Shown: piece after piece, positions 61,360 to 64,000 of the stretch | Numbering within the stretch: the first letter of the stretch is position 1 | Layout of the letters: the number at the start of each line of letters is the position of its first letter | From: Pleodorina starrii | Taxonomy: Eukaryota > Chlorophyta > Chlorophyceae > Chlamydomonadales > Volvocaceae | DNA length: 64,000 bases | Reading direction: 5' to 3' | NCBI GenBank assembly: GCA_030267565.1 | Contig: BRXU01000001.1 | Coordinates: 7,818,001 to 7,882,000 of the forward strand | Notes under the pieces: model-generated | The model's input: only the letters and a program-made list of their open reading frames with translations | Databases searched by the model: none | What the model was told of the DNA's origin: nothing | Translations under genes and position numbers: made by a program

Positions 61360-63936
61360 AAGGCAGTGTGAAGCCTCAACCCCCGCCTCCCCCCCTCCGA
61401 CAAACGACTGCATGGGTCAGAGGCATCTCTCCCCCTCGCAGCCCGCCAGCTTGCTTGCCCATTGACACTGTCTCCGATGCACCTCCTCCCCCTGCCCCCT
61501 GCCCCCTGCCCCCTGCCCCCCAATGTTATATGAAGGAGCATATCACTCCTTGACCCCCCTCCCCCTCCCCCTGTCTTCTCACCCGGCCGCCCCGATGAGT
61601 CACCGCCGCCGCCCCTCCCTGCTCCGCCCCAATCGGCACCAGCGAAGCGCGACCCGGGACACGAAACAAATCCGTGCCGGGAGAACCGCCGCCGCCGCCA
61701 CCGCCACCGCCGCCACCGGCCGCGCCGCCGGCACTGACGCCGTTCCCGCCGCCGTGCTTGCCGGGCGTACCGAGCGGGGAGGACAGCGCGCCGTTGGCGG
61801 TGGCGCCGCCGCCGCCGCCGTTGGCGGCGCCGCCCGCGGCGGCGGCGGCGGCGGCGGCGCCGCCGCCGCCAGTGCTTGCGTCTGGCGGTGCGTCGGGGGG
61901 GTCGGGTTCCGGGAGGCCGCTGGGTCCGGAAAGACCCGTGGTTCGGGTCGTCTCCATAATTCGGAGGCCCTGCGGGGGGGAGGGAGGGCGAGGAGGGGGG
62001 GGAAGGGGGAGGGGCAGGAGGGTGTCCCCGGGGGGGGGGGGCGGGGGTGGAGGACGAATGAAGGAGGGCGTGTGTGTATGTATGTGTGAGCGGCTGGGTT
62101 GCAACAACGGGACGCGAGGCGACGCACACAGCAGGCGACGCAGCCAACGAGCCGAGGCAAGGCAAGACAGGGCGAAGCGAGTGGGCGTTGCTGTCACCCA
62201 TCGCAGGTGCCGTACTATACGGCAATACACATAACACGACGACGCATGTCGTACCTGGGTGGTGTCGCCCACCACCAGTGTGCGGAAGTCGGGAGTGCAG
62301 GCGATGGCGTCATTGAGATACAGCTTGGAGGTATTCTCCTGTCAGGAGGGGGGGACGGAGGGGGGGAGGAGGGGCGGGGTTATCCACGTTTAGGCCGGAG
62401 CCCGTGAACGGTATCGAATCAGAAAAAAATCCTTCCTGTCTGCAAAAGAAGAACGAGGGGAGAAAGGGGTGTTATTCACGTGTAGGCTGGTGGGGTCATC
62501 CACGTTTAACCATCACTATGCCCAAGCGCTGCTCATAATCACCGTCCCAGCTGGCAGGGGGGGCTGGGCCCAAGGCGCGCCATTCCCCCCCTCCCCTTTT
62601 CGACACTCCCCTGCCCCCCCCCTCACCACCTCCCACCACCTCCACCCCCCAAAACCCCCCCACCACCTCCTCACCTGTACCCTGTAGAAGCCGTCCATAG
62701 CCCACGTGAACACCGCCCCCTCGCCACTGGTCGCCAGGTACGCCCCGTCGTCACTCCACGCCACATCCAACACCGCCTCGTAGTGCCCCGCCAACACAGC
62801 CAACTGGCGCTTCGTGAGCGTTGAGAAGATGTACACATGCCGCCCCCCCGGACCCCCCGCAGCCGCGATCAACGCCCCCGTGGGAGAGTAACGGACAAGG
62901 GAACAGTGGTCAAGGGAGGAACGGCCGCCGGCGGCGCCGGAGGCGCCGCGGCGGCGGGCGGCGGCGCCTCCGGCGCCTCCGCCGCCGCCGCCTCCGGCGG
63001 CGAAGCCGCCGGCGCCGGAGGCGCCGGAGGCGCCTCCGGCGCCGCCGGAGGCGGCGCCGGCGGCGGCGGAGCTGCCGCCACCGCCTCCTCCTCCCGTCGC
63101 CGCCGGTCCGAATTCGTGGTAGAGCTCCTCTCCCTCCACCAGCAGACCCTCCACGACCGAGTAGCAGCGCACTCCGTCCACGTATGCGACTACCAGCTCG
63201 CGGCCGTAGGGGTCGATGGAGAGGGCGAGGGGCGAGTGGTGGCACATGTGGGTGAGCACGAGGCGCAGGGGGGAGGTCTGCCACACACGCACGGTGAGGT
63301 CCTTGGAGGCGGTCACCAGGAAGTCGCGCTTGTAGGCGAGCGAGGCGGAGATGATGCCCTGCGGGGGGCGTTGTGTTTGGGGGTGTTTTGGGGGGGGGGG
63401 GGGGGGGGGAGGGTGGGGCGGGTAAGAAAAACGATAGCGCAGCGGAGGGACGGAGACGGCGTTAGCGAGGAGCGGACACACAGAGGGGAAGAGTGTGTGT
63501 GTCTATGAGGGGGGCGGGTTAATTAAGGTGGCTGCCAAGGGCAAGGGGGGCGGGGATGCGCCCGGGTGGGGTGCTTTGGGGATTGGGGTACCGCCTCCGA
63601 CCCCCCCCCCCGGCCCCACACACCCCCCGGGTCAAAACCCTAAAACCTTAAAACCCGTGGAAAGGGACGGATGCCGGTCCACCGCTGCCCCTCCCGCTGC
63701 CGCCGCCCCCACCTCTTCGCCGCGCGTCCGGCCGGGGCGCGGCAATTCCCGGTTCCCCCCTCGGCCGCGATCGATCCCAATCCCCAACCCCTTGTGCTCG
63801 CGCGCCCACCCCACCCTACCCCCCGCCTGCCGTACTGTTTTACAGCCGTGCCGTCGTACTGCCGTACCTGTTCGTGGCAGCCCGGCAGCAGCACCTCCCA
63901 CAGGTCGTTCCCCGGCTCCGGGGAGAGGGCGAGCGT
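52854..63936 (-). CDS. CFAP57: CFAP57/WDR65-like ciliary protein, partial (N-terminus off the right edge)
   Basis: Axonemal protein with WD40 repeats then coiled coil; CFAP57 homologues act in inner-dynein-arm assembly and ciliary motility. Visible exons in transcript order: 63936-63868, 63358-62675, 62338-62255, 61969-61583, 61149-60790, 60420-59833, 59495-59418, 59065-58940, 58835-58774, 58191-58010, 57625-57525, 57016-56870, 56407-56189, 55960-55856, 55503-55372, 55122-55036, 54846-about 54641, 54299-52854. That is about 1690 residues. WD40 signs: LVTASKDLTVRVWQTSP, VYIFSTLTKRQLAVLAGH, VLDVAWSDDGAYLATSG, LVFTTDASGCWMLHI. The coil includes ENERLRAEADSLRKENTRL and FKNFTTQLFRTIQDV before HWPKLFGRLIDDY, as in the family's C-terminal coil. 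The last exon starts LNDVKRDLKAARELAEKRA and becomes Gly/Ala-rich. Phases match throughout except at the 54641-54299 junction, where the donor falls in a G run. Confidence 0.85.
54354..54482 (+). other. AT-only patch inside a CFAP57-like intron
   Basis: About 125 bp made almost only of A and T (ATTAAAATAATTAAAAT, TTAATTATATATTACATT, TTATTATTATTATTACT), in a locus that is otherwise strongly GC-rich. It has no ORF and no terminal repeat. It could be organelle-derived DNA or an AT microsatellite. Confidence 0.8.
54499..54640 (+). repeat. C homopolymer-rich patch
   Basis: Runs of 5-13 C separated by single A or ACC, abutting the AT-only patch and reaching into the splice donor of the exon ending about 54641. 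On the sense strand it is a G run. Length errors here are likely, which may explain the unmatched splice phase. Confidence 0.8.
54867..54935 (+). repeat. Interstitial telomere-type repeat in CFAP57-like intron
   Basis: About seven TTTTAGGG units with one GGTTGG interruption, in the intron 54847-55035. It is the longest such tract in the window. Confidence 0.88.
55204..55238 (-). repeat. Dispersed repeat family B, partial copy
   Basis: GGTAAAACCGCAGCAGC followed by AAAGGGACGGACGG, a diverged core in a CFAP57-like intron. Confidence 0.45.
55542..55568 (+). repeat. Dispersed repeat family A, partial copy
   Basis: ATTATCCACGGATAGGCC followed by GGAGCG, in the CFAP57-like intron 55504-55855, 16 bp before a family B copy. 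Confidence 0.65.
55584..55627 (-). repeat. Dispersed repeat family B copy
   Basis: GGTAAAAAGAAGATACCGC, AGCGGAGACGGAGACGG and CGTAAGG, in reverse orientation next to the family A copy at 55542. Confidence 0.7.
56466..56505 (+). repeat. Short repeat family E, copy 1
   Basis: TTTGAAGAGTAAATTTGCAA followed by CAATGAAACGAACGG; a second copy lies at 59113-59150 in another intron of the same gene. Confidence 0.65.
56519..56555 (-). repeat. Dispersed repeat family C, copy 2
   Basis: GGGAGTGGTATGCTCCTTTA followed by TATACGG, the reverse-orientation copy of the block at 466 and 61526. Confidence 0.65.
57149..57182 (-). repeat. Dispersed repeat family B, partial copy
   Basis: GTAAAGAGAAGATACCGCAG followed by CGGAGACGGAGG, in the CFAP57-like intron 57017-57524. 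That intron holds a second copy at 57280-57312. Confidence 0.65.
57280..57312 (-). repeat. Dispersed repeat family B, partial copy
   Basis: GTAAAAGAAAGACACCGCAG followed by CGGAGGGACGAGG, about 130 bp from another same-orientation copy in the same intron. Confidence 0.65.
57776..57842 (-). repeat. Family B distal half plus telomere-type unit
   Basis: GACGTTAGCGAGGAGCGAAC followed by CCGG is the distal half of family B without its CCGCAGCGG core. A GGTTTAGGGTTTTAAG telomere-like unit follows at 57826-57842. Confidence 0.5.
58628..58756 (+). repeat. C-rich minisatellite in CFAP57-like intron
   Basis: Irregular units of CCCCCTCCCCCTTCTACCCC type, about five copies, in the intron 58192-58773. 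Confidence 0.75.
59113..59150 (+). repeat. Short repeat family E, copy 2
   Basis: TTTGAAGAGTGAATTTGCAA followed by GAATGAAACAAG; see the copy at 56466. Confidence 0.65.
60451..60515 (+). repeat. Dispersed repeat family A copy (extended)
   Basis: GGTTATCCACGTTTAGGCC, CCCGTAAACGGTATCAAAT and AAAAATCCTTCCTGTCT, in the CFAP57-like intron 60421-60789. Confidence 0.8.
60586..60642 (+). repeat. Dispersed repeat family B copy
   Basis: GGTTCCGGGTCCGTTCGCTA, ACGCCGTCTCCGTCC and CTCCGCTGCGGTGAATCTTC, about 70 bp after a family A copy in the same intron. Confidence 0.75.
61307..61356 (+). repeat. TG microsatellite
   Basis: About 22 TG units in the CFAP57-like intron 61150-61582. Confidence 0.9.
61526..61556 (+). 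repeat. Dispersed repeat family C, copy 3
   Basis: TATATGAAGGAGCATATCAC followed by TCCTTGACCCCC, in the CFAP57-like intron 61150-61582. Confidence 0.65.
62378..62512 (+). repeat. Dispersed repeat family A, full copy plus relics
   Basis: The longest family A copy (62378-62460): GGTTATCCACGTTTAGGCC, CCCGTGAACGGTATCGAATC, ATCCTTCCTGTCTGC, then AAAAGAAGAACGAGG. Two head fragments follow (TTATTCACGTGTAGGC and TCATCCACGTTTAACC) within the CFAP57-like intron 62339-62674. Confidence 0.82.
63419..63478 (-). repeat. Dispersed repeat family B copy (most complete)
   Basis: Reverse orientation: GGTAAGAAAAACGATAGCGC, AGCGGAGGGACGGAGACGG and CGTTAGCGAGGAGCGGAC, in the CFAP57-like intron 63359-63867. Confidence 0.78.
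63633..63660 (-). repeat. Interstitial telomere-type repeat
   Basis: AAAACCCTAAAACCTTAAAA followed by CCCG: about three units, one altered, in the CFAP57-like intron 63359-63867. Confidence 0.65.
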
Positions 63937-64000
63937 CTGTGAAACACACAGAAGAAGAAAACAGAAGAAGAAAAACCCACAACACACACACACACACGCA

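Noticed and set aside
1..64000. tRNA, rRNA or snRNA genes
   Set aside because: No stretch with a tRNA-like A/B box and cloverleaf pairing or an rRNA signature was found by eye; a covariance-model search would be needed to exclude small RNAs.

Overview
The window is nuclear DNA of a volvocine (Chlamydomonas/Volvox-type) green alga. The evidence is very high GC, many short to medium introns with long pyrimidine tracts, coding exons swollen by poly-Ala, poly-Gly and poly-Gln stretches, TGTAA polyadenylation signals, interstitial TTTTAGGG telomere-type repeats, and a flagellar gene beside plant-type housekeeping genes. I rebuilt the spliced genes by hand from GT-AG sites, reading-frame phase and family similarity. 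For seven of the genes the exon lengths add up to an exact multiple of three (one of these, the ARM-like gene, rests on an assumed boundary for exon 3).

Layout, left to right. (1) The 3' part of a plus-strand gene encoding a RanBP2-type plus UBZ-like zinc-finger protein ends at 2865. (2) A 5'-truncated LINE (L1-type) retrotransposon lies at about 3600-4594. (3) INTS11, the Integrator endonuclease, is plus strand, 4799-10747, 12 exons. (4) A very large helical-repeat, Ala-rich protein of unknown function is minus strand, 21548-12740. (5) A DUF3431 protein with a signal anchor is plus strand, 22077-26021, 7 exons. (6) An FtsJ-like methyltransferase with a CCCH zinc finger is minus strand, 34315-28798, 10 exons. 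(7) Ribosomal protein eS4 (RPS4) is plus strand, 36059-39637, 6 exons. (8) A DNAJC11-type J protein is minus strand, 47093-41437, 12 exons. (9) Peroxisomal enoyl-CoA hydratase 2 is plus strand, 47504-50314, 6 exons. (10) A CFAP57/WDR65-like ciliary protein is minus strand, from beyond the right edge down to 52854, with 18 exons visible.

From INTS11 onward the genes alternate strictly in strand. Gene starts therefore face each other across candidate shared promoters (21549-22076, 34316-36058, 47094-47503), and gene ends face each other across repeat-rich spacers. The genes do not form a pathway. They cover RNA processing (INTS11, the FtsJ-like enzyme), translation (eS4), mitochondrial organisation (DNAJC11), peroxisomal beta-oxidation (ECH2) and the cilium (CFAP57).

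The most unusual content is non-coding. At least two families of short dispersed repeats (about 35-80 bp), plus several smaller ones, sit in introns and spacers in both orientations and never in an exon that I could define. There are also interstitial telomere-type tracts inside introns, a perfect 32-bp minisatellite, two adjoining minisatellites at 51.2-51.7 kb, and an AT-only patch of about 125 bp next to a C homopolymer patch inside the CFAP57 gene. I found no tRNA, rRNA, CRISPR or defence system.
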